Positions 53,582 through 61,391 of a stretch of DNA of 64,000 nt are shown piece after piece. The translations under genes and the position numbers were made by a program. The notes beneath the pieces are model-generated. The model had not been told where the DNA came from and did no database searches. It worked only from the letters and a program-made list of their open reading frames with translations. Position 1 is the stretch's first letter, and each line of letters starts with the position of its first letter. The DNA is from Haloarcula vallismortis ATCC 29715. Lineage in GTDB: Archaea > Halobacteriota > Halobacteria > Halobacteriales > Haloarculaceae. The DNA lies in assembly GCF_000337775.1 (NCBI RefSeq), contig NZ_AOLQ01000065.1, positions 62,001 through 126,000 of the forward strand, read 5' to 3'.

Positions 53582-54404
53582 ACCCGAGGCTGCACCGCGA
53601 CAGGAGACCGCCGTTACAAGTGACGCCATCGAGTCGCCGCTGCTGGAGGTCGACGGCCTCCGAAAGGAGTTCGGCGGTGTCGTCGCGGTCGACGGGGCGA
53701 CGTTCTCCGTGGCAGAGGGGTCGCTCACCGGCCTTATCGGTCCGAACGGGGCCGGCAAATCGACGACGTTCAACTGCATCACGGGCATTCACGAGCCGAC
53801 CGGCGGGCGGGTCACCTTCGACGGGCAGGACATTACCGGGCTCGCGCCGTACACGCTCGCGAACCGCGGGCTGGTTCGGACGTTCCAGATCGCGCGTGAA
53901 CTGTCCGAGATGACCGTTCTGGAGAACGTGATGCTCGCGCCGGGCGGGCAGGTCGGGGAATCGGTCCTCCGCTCGGTGACGCCGGGGCTTCGCAGCGAGG
54001 TCATCAAAGCCGAAGCGGCTGTTCGGGACCGCGCGTGGGAGACACTGGAGTTCTTCGAGATCGACCACCTCGCCCACGAGAACGCCGGAAATCTCTCGGG
54101 CGGCCAGCGGAAACTGCTTGAGATGGCCCGGGTCCTGATGACCGACCCCGAGATGATTCTGCTGGACGAACCGCTCGCCGGCGTCAATCCGACGCTCGAA
54201 GAGAAACTGCTGGAGCGAATCCACGAGCTCCGCCGAGAGCAGGGGCTGACCTTCCTGCTCGTCGAACACGACATGGATGTCATCATGAACAACTGCGAAC
54301 ACATCATCGTCATGCATCAGGGGAGCGTCCTCGCCGAAGGGGACGCCGAGACTATCACATCGGACGAGCGGGTACTTGAGGCGTATCTTGGAGGGGATGT
54401 ATGA
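53574..54404 (+). CDS. livG: Branched-chain amino acid ABC transporter ATPase LivG
   Basis: A 276-residue ATPase. Walker A is GPNGAGKSTTFNC, the signature NLSGGQRKLLEMAR, Walker B MILLDEPLAGVNP and the H-loop LLVEHDMDVIM. The LivG-type insertion (residues about 110-165, PGGQVGESVLRSVTPG) is present. The start at 53574 is supported by a full GGAGGTGA at 53561-53568; a frame start nine bases upstream is ignored. It overlaps livF by four bases (ATGA). Confidence 0.94.
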   Translation: MSEPEAAPRQETAVTSDAIESPLLEVDGLRKEFGGVVAVDGATFSVAEGSLTGLIGPNGAGKSTTFNCITGIHEPTGGRVTFDGQDITGLAPYTLANRGLVRTFQIARELSEMTVLENVMLAPGGQVGESVLRSVTPGLRSEVIKAEAAVRDRAWETLEFFEIDHLAHENAGNLSGGQRKLLEMARVLMTDPEMILLDEPLAGVNPTLEEKLLERIHELRREQGLTFLLVEHDMDVIMNNCEHIIVMHQGSVLAEGDAETITSDERVLEAYLGGDV

Positions 54405-55156
54405 GCCAGCGCGCAACGGCGTCAGAGACCGTTACGCTCCCCGACCCGGCCGAGCGACTCCTTGCTATCCGAAACCTCGACGCAGGCTACGGCGACTTGC
54501 AGGTGCTCAGCGACGTTCACATGGACGTTGCCGACGGCGAGTACGTGGTCATCGTCGGCCCGAACGGAGCCGGCAAGTCGACAGTGATGAAATCCGTCTT
54601 CGGCCTGACGACGTATATGGGCGGAGAGGTCATCTTCGACGAGACCGACATCAGCCAGCGCAACCCCGACGAAATTATTTACGAGGGCATCAGCTACGTT
54701 CCCCAGACTGGGAACGTATTCGGCTCGCTGAGTGTGCGCGAGAATCTCGAAATGGGCGCGTACATCCTCGATGAAGTGCCGGAGGACCGGATCGAAGACG
54801 TGTACGACCGGTTCCCCATTCTCCGGGAGCGGTCCGAGCAGTCGGCCGGAACGCTGTCGGGCGGCCAACAGCAGATGCTCGCCATGGGCCGGGCGCTGAT
54901 GCTCGACCCCGACCTGCTGTTGCTCGACGAGCCCTCTGCTGGGCTCGCGCCCGACCTCGTCGAGGATATGTTCGACCGCATCGACCGCATCAACGACGAC
55001 GGCACGGCTATTCTGATGGTCGAGCAAAACGCCAAGGAAGCACTCCGGCGGTGTGACCGAGGCTACGTGCTCGTGCAGGGTCAGAACCGCTACGAGGACG
55101 ACGGGACGGTCCTCCTAAACGACGAGCAGGTTCGTCAGGACTTCCTCGGCGGATAA
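54401..55156 (+). CDS. livF: Branched-chain amino acid ABC transporter ATPase LivF
   Basis: A 251-residue ATPase. Walker A is GPNGAGKSTVMKS, the signature TLSGGQQQMLAMGRAL, Walker B LLLLDEPSAGLAP and the switch MVEQNAKEALRRCDRGYVLVQG. The short length with no LivG insertion marks it as LivF. It is the last gene of the liv operon and faces the binding-protein gene across 29 bases. Confidence 0.94.
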   Translation: MSQRATASETVTLPDPAERLLAIRNLDAGYGDLQVLSDVHMDVADGEYVVIVGPNGAGKSTVMKSVFGLTTYMGGEVIFDETDISQRNPDEIIYEGISYVPQTGNVFGSLSVRENLEMGAYILDEVPEDRIEDVYDRFPILRERSEQSAGTLSGGQQQMLAMGRALMLDPDLLLLDEPSAGLAPDLVEDMFDRIDRINDDGTAILMVEQNAKEALRRCDRGYVLVQGQNRYEDDGTVLLNDEQVRQDFLGG

Positions 55157-55160
55157 CTCC

Positions 55161-55166
55161 AAAAAA
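55161..55166 (-). terminator. T-run after the binding-protein gene
   Basis: Six T on the minus strand just past the stop at 55186, between the convergent livF and binding-protein genes. Confidence 0.4.
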
Positions 55167-55185
55167 GGCGGCGCTGACAGCTCTG

Positions 55186-56553
55186 TTACTGGTTCATCGC
55201 GCTGTTGATTTCAGACGTGTAGGAGGACTGCTGTTGCTCGAAGCCGACCTGATTGACGATGGTCCCGCCTTCCGCTTCGAACGCGCCGGCGAACGCCTCC
55301 TGTAGCGCCTGCCCGTAGCTGTTGTTCACGTACAGTGTCGATGCGGTCTCGGCACCGAGTTCGTCCACGCCGACTTGCGCCAGAACCTGCCCCTGCAGGG
55401 CGTCGCTTGGCGGGGTACGGAACATGTAGTCGTTGTCTTCGAGGTCGGTGATCGTCGGCGACGTAGACGCCGGTGAACAGCCGACGACGCTGTTGTCGAT
55501 GAGTACGTTCCTGGCGACCTGTATGGACGTTTCGGAGCTTGCCGCCCCGGTAATCGACGGATAGCCCGCGCTGACGAGGGAGTTGGCCGCGTCGATGCCC
55601 GCCTGTGCCTGCGTCTGGGTGTCGCCGACCTGATAGTCGAACTCGAAGTCGACTTCGCCTTCGAGTTGCAGGGCCGGAAGTATCGCGCCGTCGCGGATCG
55701 GCCTGCCGAGCGGCCCGAGGTCGCCGGTTTCGGGCATCAGCACACCGAACCGAATCGTCCGTCCGGAGTCGCTCCCGGAGCCGTTCGGTTCCGGCTGTGG
55801 GATGTCGTCGCCAGCGCTGAAGTCCACAGTGTTGAGCGTATCGACGCCCCCACCGTCCTGAAAGCCAAAGACCTGATACTGGGCCGATGCCATGTCTCCG
55901 TTTTCGTCGAAGTCGACCGCACTCGAGGCACCCTCGTACTGGATGTTCTCGCCTGCGGCGGCCGCTTCGACGGCCGCTGGCAACTCGGAGGGACCGTACG
56001 TGTCACCCCCGGGATTGGCGACAACGCGCATGTGGTCCCGGACGGCCTGTCCGTCGTTTTCCCCGGCCAGCAGGTTGGCGAGGATCTGGACCGCTGTCGC
56101 GTCGTAGGCCTGTGACGTGAACACGCCGGCTTCGTCGTAGTCAAACTCAGAGGTGAACTGCTCGGTGAACGTGTCGACGCCCGGCCCGGCCGCTGACGGG
56201 GCTGTGCCGCGGACGTTCGACATGTCGTTGCCGACGTTGCTCGGGAGTTCGCCGTCTTGCAGCCCGTCGGTCACGAGGATGTCGGCGGCGTCGTCACCGT
56301 AGTCGGCGTAGAAGTCCTTGAACAGTTGGACACCGCTTTGGGGGTAGCCGACGACCATCAGCACGTCCGGCGACTCCGGACCGCTGTCGCCACCGGATTC
56401 GGTCCCGGTTCCGGTCATGCCGCCGTCGCCGCCATCGCCGCCGTCTCCGCCGGTCTGTTCAGTCGAACAGCCTGCTAACCCGCCAAGCAGACCGACAGTG
56501 CTTATCGCCCCGGTGCGCTTCAGGAACGCTCGCCGATTGATATCGCGAGACAT
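55186..56553 (-). CDS. Type I solute-binding lipoprotein with halves in swapped order (LivJ-like, circularly permuted)
   Basis: A 455-residue exported lipoprotein. A Tat signal (NRRAFLKRTG) and LAGC lipobox are followed by a Gly-rich spacer. Residues 62-236 resemble the second half of LivJ-type proteins (PDVLMVVGYPQSGVQLFKDF to MASAQYQVFGFQDGG). After the linker PQPEPNGSGSDSG, residues 266-455 resemble the first half (TIRFGVLMPETGDLGPLGRP to SSYTSEINSAMNQ), so the normal order is reversed. Normally these halves are joined at ...SEINSAMNQ-PDVLMVVGY..., where here the chain ends and begins. The start at 56553 is set by the signal. It faces the liv operon tail-to-tail and probably serves that transporter. 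Confidence 0.88.
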   Translation of the reverse strand: MSRDINRRAFLKRTGAISTVGLLGGLAGCSTEQTGGDGGDGGDGGMTGTGTESGGDSGPESPDVLMVVGYPQSGVQLFKDFYADYGDDAADILVTDGLQDGELPSNVGNDMSNVRGTAPSAAGPGVDTFTEQFTSEFDYDEAGVFTSQAYDATAVQILANLLAGENDGQAVRDHMRVVANPGGDTYGPSELPAAVEAAAAGENIQYEGASSAVDFDENGDMASAQYQVFGFQDGGGVDTLNTVDFSAGDDIPQPEPNGSGSDSGRTIRFGVLMPETGDLGPLGRPIRDGAILPALQLEGEVDFEFDYQVGDTQTQAQAGIDAANSLVSAGYPSITGAASSETSIQVARNVLIDNSVVGCSPASTSPTITDLEDNDYMFRTPPSDALQGQVLAQVGVDELGAETASTLYVNNSYGQALQEAFAGAFEAEGGTIVNQVGFEQQQSSYTSEINSAMNQ

Positions 56554-56718
56554 ACCACTTACCACTGCTGGACATCTTATAAAACTATATCCTCCCGTAA
56601 CCCTGCTGTTCCGTAGTCTGCTCCTGTCCCATCGATATTTTTTGTCGTCGTCGTCAGATATTAACGCCGGGCGACTCGCTATCAGTGGAGAGTGCACTCA
56701 GAGGGGCGGCAGCGTCAC

Positions 56719-56724
56719 AAAAAA
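56719..56724 (-). terminator. T-run after sod
   Basis: Six T on the minus strand, 17 bases past the sod stop at 56741. Confidence 0.4.
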
Positions 56725-56740
56725 TGTCGGGTGCTATCCC

Positions 56741-57352
56741 TTATTCGACGCGACCGACGACCTTCTCGTACTCTTCAGCAGCCTTGTCCCAGTCGACAAC
56801 CTCGAAGAAGGCGTCGATGAAGTCACCGCGGGCGGGACCGTAGTCGTAGTAATAGGAGTGCTCCCAGACATCGAGTGCGAGGATGGGATGGGAGCCCCAG
56901 AGCGCGCCCTGATCGTGCTTGTCGACCGGCACGTTGCGCAGTTGCTTGGCAACGGGGTCGTACACGAGCAGCGCCCAGCCGCCGGCGGCTGATGCGGCGG
57001 CTTCGAACTCGCCCTTCCAGCCTTCGTAGGAACCGAAGTCCTCCTCGATGCGGTCGCGGAGGTCTCCGTCCGGCTCACCGCCGCCGTTGGGGTCCATGTT
57101 CTCCCAGAACAGCGTGTGGAGGTAGTGACCACAGCCGTTGTGGGTGACGTTCCCCATCGCAGCAGCGCTCGAACCGAAGTCGCCGGACTCACGGTTCTCG
57201 GCGAGTGTCTCCTCGGCCGATTCGAGGCCGTTTACGTACCCCTGATGGTGGGTGTCGTGGTGCCAGGTGAGCACCTGCTCGGAGATGTGTGGCTCCAGTG
57301 CGTCGTAGTCGTACGGGAGCGGTGGCAGTTCGGGATTTGAATGTTCGGACAT
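56741..57352 (-). CDS. sod: Superoxide dismutase (Fe/Mn)
   Basis: A 203-residue cytoplasmic enzyme that converts superoxide to oxygen and peroxide. The start region PPLPYDYDALEPHISEQV is typical. Metal ligands are in EPHISEQVLTWHHDTHHQGYV (first His), GCGHYLHTLFWENM (second His) and LALDVWEHSYYYDYG (Asp and His). The stretch GGWALLVYDPVAKQL fits the family. Haloarchaeal enzymes of this kind use manganese; the metal is inferred. Confidence 0.96.
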   Translation of the reverse strand: MSEHSNPELPPLPYDYDALEPHISEQVLTWHHDTHHQGYVNGLESAEETLAENRESGDFGSSAAAMGNVTHNGCGHYLHTLFWENMDPNGGGEPDGDLRDRIEEDFGSYEGWKGEFEAAASAAGGWALLVYDPVAKQLRNVPVDKHDQGALWGSHPILALDVWEHSYYYDYGPARGDFIDAFFEVVDWDKAAEEYEKVVGRVE

Positions 57353-57534
57353 ATGAAAACGCCTCCATCAGTACTTGTCGCGCGGCTGCCTGTTAAACGT
57401 TTAGGAGCCATTTGGTATCATATAACACGAGCAGCGGGACGGGGCCGTAGCGGCCCGGGACACTGACGCCACCCAGTGGCTCCGTCTCGCATGTAAGCAC
57501 CCGGGAGAGTTCAGTGAAACGAACAGTAGCTGCG

Positions 57535-58932
57535 TTAGTCGTCGCCTCTGGCCTGTTCGAACATCGAGAGCGCTTCCTCGCGGCGCTCGCTGTGTTTCAC
57601 CACCGGGTCCGGATACTCCGGCGCAGCGCTGCGCCGTTGTGTGAGCGAGCACTCGTTCCAGTCGTGGATAACTTCTGGCGCAGCGTCCTGTAGCTCCGGG
57701 ACGTACTCCTTGATGTACTCGGCGTTCGGGTCGTAGTCTTCGCCCTGCGTCATCGGATTGAAGATGCGGAAATAGGGCTGAGCGTCAGTTCCTGTGGAGG
57801 CCGCCCACTGCCAACCACCGTTGTCGTTGGCCGTGTCGTGGTCGACCAGTTTCTCCCGGAACCACTCGTAGCCGTGTCGCCAGTCGATGAGCAGATCCTT
57901 GGTGAGGAAGGAGGCGACAATCATCCGGACGCGGTTGTGCATGTAGGCCTCCTCTCGGAGCTGTCGCATTCCGGCGTCGACGATGGGATAGCCCGTCTCA
58001 CCGTCCTTCCAGGCCTGCAACAGCTCTTCGTCGTTCTCCCACTCGATTGGATTCTCGTAGGACTTGTAGTTCGAACTGACGACGTGTGGATGGGCGAACA
58101 GCACCTGCGTGTAGAACTCTCGCCAAGCCAGCTGGGACTGGAACTCACGGACGGACTCGCGGCGGTCGCCACCGGTCCCCTCTTTGGCGTCCTGCGTTCG
58201 CTCGTACACCTCTCGAATACCGATGGTTCCGAACTTCAGATGGGCCGAGAGCCGTGACGTGCATTCGTCAGCCGGGAAGTCTCGGCGCTCCTCGTACTCG
58301 TAGACGTTCTCGTCGAGGAAGTCATCGAGCAGGGCGCGTGCTTCGTCGGTTCCCGCCGTGGGCACGTCCGCTTCTGGCTCCTCGAAACCGAGGTCGGCCA
58401 GTGTCGGGGGCGCGTCACCGTCGACATCGGCCAGTTCATCGGCTGACGGTGGTTCGTAGGCGGTATCCTTCTCCCGGTCGTGCCACTTCCGGCCGAAGTA
58501 GGTGAACACGCTGTATGGGTCGCCGTCGTTCGTCGTTATCTCGCCCGGCTCGTGCAACACGGCGTTCTGGACGGCCTCGCGGGCCACGTCCGCGTCGTCG
58601 AGCGCTTGCCGGACGGCCGCGTCACGTTCCCGTGCAAGCCCAGAGTAGTCTTTGCCCCAGGTGACTTTCTCCGCGCCGTACTCTGCTGCCAGTTCTGGCA
58701 GGACATTCGTGGGGTCACCTTCGGCAATGACAAGGTCGCTGTCGCGGTCGCGGTACCACTCGCGCAAACTGTCGAGAGCGTCAAGCATGAACGCGACCCG
58801 GGGTGAGCCGGCGTGGTCGAGAACGGCCCTGTCGAAGACGAACACCGGGACAACCGGGTCGGACGGTGTCGCCGCGGCGAGGCCAGCGTTGTCCGCTGCC
58901 CGGAGGTCACGGCGGTGCCAGTGCAGGCGCAT
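57535..58932 (-). CDS. phr: Deoxyribodipyrimidine photolyase
   Basis: A 465-residue light-driven DNA repair enzyme. The antenna domain begins MRLHWHRRDLRAADNAGL and continues VVPVFVFDRAVL. The FAD domain has SRLSAHLKFGTIGIREVYER, QLAWREFYTQVLFAHPHVV, GYPIVDAGMRQLREEAYMHNRVRMIVASFL and DANDNGGWQWAASTGTDAQPYFRIFNP (reading ...TANDNGGWQWAASTG), all class I CPD photolyase signatures. The ATG at 58932 is chosen. High-light repair is expected in salt lakes, and sod lies next to it. Confidence 0.94.
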   Translation of the reverse strand: MRLHWHRRDLRAADNAGLAAATPSDPVVPVFVFDRAVLDHAGSPRVAFMLDALDSLREWYRDRDSDLVIAEGDPTNVLPELAAEYGAEKVTWGKDYSGLARERDAAVRQALDDADVAREAVQNAVLHEPGEITTNDGDPYSVFTYFGRKWHDREKDTAYEPPSADELADVDGDAPPTLADLGFEEPEADVPTAGTDEARALLDDFLDENVYEYEERRDFPADECTSRLSAHLKFGTIGIREVYERTQDAKEGTGGDRRESVREFQSQLAWREFYTQVLFAHPHVVSSNYKSYENPIEWENDEELLQAWKDGETGYPIVDAGMRQLREEAYMHNRVRMIVASFLTKDLLIDWRHGYEWFREKLVDHDTANDNGGWQWAASTGTDAQPYFRIFNPMTQGEDYDPNAEYIKEYVPELQDAAPEVIHDWNECSLTQRRSAAPEYPDPVVKHSERREEALSMFEQARGDD

Positions 58933-59038
58933 ATAGTATACATGTGCCAGCCCGGTCAAAAGGTACTGCCCAACGATGTTGGTCTGTCAGGCGCTGACGG
59001 ACACCACTGTTATCTTGCCGCCGGTCGAGGGCCAACGT

Positions 59039-59833
59039 ATGGAAGACGCGACCGTGACGCTGTCTGTTGACGAGGGGATCGCCACAGTAACGCTGAACCA
59101 GCCGGAGTCGCGAAACGCCCTGTCGGCAGAGTTGGCCGACGCACTCACTGCCCAGTTCGAATCGGTGACCGACAGCGACGCCCGGTGTGTCGTGCTGGAG
59201 GGCGCGGGACCGGCGTTTTGCGCCGGCGGAGACATCAATGCGATGCTACAGGGCGTGAAACACGACCGACCGCCAGCCACACAGGTCGACTTGGTGGTCT
59301 CATCACTCCACGAAGCGATCCGGACCGTCCACAGCTGTCCCCTCCCAGTCGTCGCAAAAATCGACGGCCCCGCATTTGGTGCCGGTGCTGGACTGGCGCT
59401 GGCCTGTGATATACAGGTCGCAAGCAGTGCCGGTCAGATCGGCTTTGGCTTCCGGCAGGTCGGACTGGCGAGTGACTCCGGCGTGTCCTACTTCCTGCCG
59501 CGAATCGTCGGCCCGAACAAGGCCAAAGACCTCCTGTTTACCGGCGAACTGCTGGACGCTGAGGCGGCCGGAGAACTCGGGCTCTTCACACGAGTATTCG
59601 ACGCAGAAACGTTCGAATCAGCGTTTTCGGGACTCGTCGCAGACATCGCCGCCGGACCGACAGTCGCACTCGGGCACGCGAAGCGGCTGGTCAACCGAAG
59701 CCTGGACAGTTCACTCGAGCAGGCACTCGAAAACGAAGCCACCGCGCAGGGCGTTGCCTTCACTACGGACGACCACGAGGAAGGGACAACTGCGTTCGTC
59801 GAGAAACGCGACCCGGAGTTTGAGGGTCAGTAA
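59039..59833 (+). CDS. Enoyl-CoA hydratase/isomerase family protein
   Basis: A 264-residue crotonase-fold enzyme. VTLNQPESRNALSAELADAL, the oxyanion segment GPAFCAGGDINAMLQ and PLPVVAKIDGPAFGAGAGLALACDIQVAS are typical, and FRQVGLASDSGVSYFLPRIVG follows. The residue usually Glu in the second catalytic position is replaced near FRQVGLASDSG, so hydratase activity is uncertain; an isomerase or other acyl-CoA activity is possible. The ATG at 59039 is chosen. It fits the fatty/aromatic acyl-CoA genes of the window. Confidence 0.88.
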   Translation: MEDATVTLSVDEGIATVTLNQPESRNALSAELADALTAQFESVTDSDARCVVLEGAGPAFCAGGDINAMLQGVKHDRPPATQVDLVVSSLHEAIRTVHSCPLPVVAKIDGPAFGAGAGLALACDIQVASSAGQIGFGFRQVGLASDSGVSYFLPRIVGPNKAKDLLFTGELLDAEAAGELGLFTRVFDAETFESAFSGLVADIAAGPTVALGHAKRLVNRSLDSSLEQALENEATAQGVAFTTDDHEEGTTAFVEKRDPEFEGQ

Positions 59834-59981
59834 ACTGATGACTGTGACCGACGCCAATACTGATTCGATCACCATCAGCTAGCAGATAGATGACGCCTAT
59901 GAGTTTTCCTACACAGATTCGACCGGCCACCAGTACCGTGACTGAGCGCGTCTGTCCCTCTGCTGGGACGGGGGGTCCGAC

Positions 59982-60500
59982 ATGACCGACGACCCCCCGG
60001 ACTGGGAGTTCAGCGAGCGGGATATGTACATTCTACGAGAGCTTTCGGCGGACCCCCAGCGGTCGTCCCGCGAGCTTGCGGACCTGCTAGCGTCCGAGTA
60101 CGGCATCGACGTGTCCCACGTAACGGTCAGCGAATCGATCCGGGAGATGCGCGATGCGGATGTCTTCCGGGAGACTATTGTCCCGAACGAAGAACTGTTC
60201 AATTTCGCGCTGTTCGAATTCAAGTTCAACCCAGAGCACTTCGCCGACTCTTGGCACGATGCAATGGTGTCCATCCGGGACGACTGCCACACACTGTTTT
60301 ACTTCCTCTCCGACGGCGAGTATCAGTGGAAGTCAGTAATGATGTTCCCGAGCCGAACGGCCGAGTCTCGCTGGATACACGACTTCTACAAGGAGCACGG
60401 CGACGTGATTCAGAACGTTCGGAACTCGGTCGTCCATAATGTCCTGAAGTTCAAGACAGATCCGGAGCTGTTCACAGAACTCGACGGAGAGAGGTCGTAA
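59982..60500 (+). CDS. Lrp/AsnC-like winged-helix regulator
   Basis: A 172-residue protein. Residues 10-70 are a helix-turn-helix (DMYILRELSADPQRSSRELADLL, DVSHVTVSESIREMRDADVF). The rest (residues 75-165) is an alpha/beta domain (FNFALFEFKFNPEHFADSWHDAM, CHTLFYFLSDGEYQWKSVMMF) that is not a standard Lrp RAM domain. It follows the enoyl-CoA hydratase gene on the same strand (148-base gap) and may control it; this is inferred. The intervening gap holds nothing that I recognise. Confidence 0.82.
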   Translation: MTDDPPDWEFSERDMYILRELSADPQRSSRELADLLASEYGIDVSHVTVSESIREMRDADVFRETIVPNEELFNFALFEFKFNPEHFADSWHDAMVSIRDDCHTLFYFLSDGEYQWKSVMMFPSRTAESRWIHDFYKEHGDVIQNVRNSVVHNVLKFKTDPELFTELDGERS

Positions 60501-60562
60501 TCAGGCGGAGAAGACGGATCAGAATAAAGACGAGAGAGACGGCAACTCGATAGCGGTCCCAG

Positions 60563-60844
60563 TTACAGTTTCCGCTCTGCGTCCTCGGCCAGTTCCTTCA
60601 TCCGCTTGCTGACCCGGCCCGCATCCGAGAACTCGTCTTCGCTCATCGCCGTCGCTAGGGAGTTCCCGAGTACGAACACGGCGTGTTTGTGCTCGCTTTT
60701 CGACTTGTGGACGTCCGATGGCCGTACGTCAAGCTCCTGGTACGCGTCGAACAGGTCCGGATCGACCGAGTCCATATCGTCGCGGAAGTACTCCATAATC
60801 GTCACCATCTGCTCGTGTAGCTCGAGAAGCTCGTCTTTGTGCAT
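60563..60844 (-). CDS. UPF0058-family protein
   Basis: A 93-residue, mostly helical, acidic protein: MHKDELLELHEQMVTIMEYFRDD, LDVRPSDVHKSKSEHKHAVFVLG, ATAMSEDEFSDAGRVSKRMKE. The family UPF0058 is archaea-specific; its function is unknown. The ATG at 60844 is supported by a TATA-like TTCTTATGC (60868-60876, minus strand) 24-32 bases upstream. Confidence 0.88.
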   Translation of the reverse strand: MHKDELLELHEQMVTIMEYFRDDMDSVDPDLFDAYQELDVRPSDVHKSKSEHKHAVFVLGNSLATAMSEDEFSDAGRVSKRMKELAEDAERKL

Positions 60845-60867
60845 AGCTACAGTATGCGGTGGGACGT

Positions 60868-60876
60868 GCATAAGAA
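60868..60876 (-). promoter_or_regulatory. TATA-like element of the UPF0058 gene
   Basis: TTCTTATGC on the minus strand, 24-32 bases before the ATG at 60844, fitting a leaderless transcript. Confidence 0.45.
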
Positions 60877-60915
60877 TTGCTTGAGAAGGGATACCAGACG
60901 CTCACGCCTGTATTT

Positions 60916-61131
60916 TCAGAAGACGTACTCGTCGTCGTGGCCCATCATGCCGTCTTCTTCGAACCCTGGCTCCTCGTCTTCGTCCTGTGGTCCGGAGGTT
61001 TTGTACGCCTTGAGCCCGGTCGACAGGAGGTCTTCGATAGCTTCCTCGCGGTTGAGGAACTCGCCTTTTTCGACGAGCTGCGCGATCTGCATCTCCAGAT
61101 GTTCCGGGATATTGATCTCTACCTTAGGCAT
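60916..61131 (-). CDS. Ribbon-helix-helix (CopG/MetJ-type) regulator
   Basis: A 71-residue protein. The ribbon MPKVEINIPEHLEMQIAQLVEKGEF and two helices (LNREEAIEDLLSTGLKAYK) are a classic ribbon-helix-helix DNA-binding fold. The C-terminal 25 residues are acidic (DEDEEPGFEEDGMMGHDDEY). It should bind DNA as a dimer; targets are unknown and autoregulation is likely. A palindrome TACAATTGTA (61200-61209) lies upstream of its TATA region (TTTAAAT, 61161-61167). Confidence 0.85.
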   Translation of the reverse strand: MPKVEINIPEHLEMQIAQLVEKGEFLNREEAIEDLLSTGLKAYKTSGPQDEDEEPGFEEDGMMGHDDEYVF

Positions 61132-61160
61132 CGCAACATAGGGGGCTTCGACTATGCCCT

Positions 61161-61167
61161 ATTTAAA
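61161..61167 (-). promoter_or_regulatory. TATA-like element of the ribbon-helix-helix gene
   Basis: ATTTAAAT on the minus strand, 30 bases before the ATG at 61131. The 260-base gap 61132-61391 also contains the menF promoter; the palindrome TACAATTGTA lies at 61200-61209. No further gene is seen. Confidence 0.45.
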
Positions 61168-61391
61168 TTTGACGGGGGTATGTTCGGATATTGCAGAATT
61201 ACAATTGTAGAACTGAGAGAGGAAGTTTGTGAACCCAGATATTAATTTGCGCGAATCGGAACCCAGTTACAGTTATCTCGCGTGGCGGGTCAGAACGGCG
61301 TGAAATCGGCGGCTCTAGTACGGCGGTCCGGGTGTATGCAGAATCGAGCGTATAGTTAGGCTCAAAGGTGCGCAATCCTAAGACATGGCTG

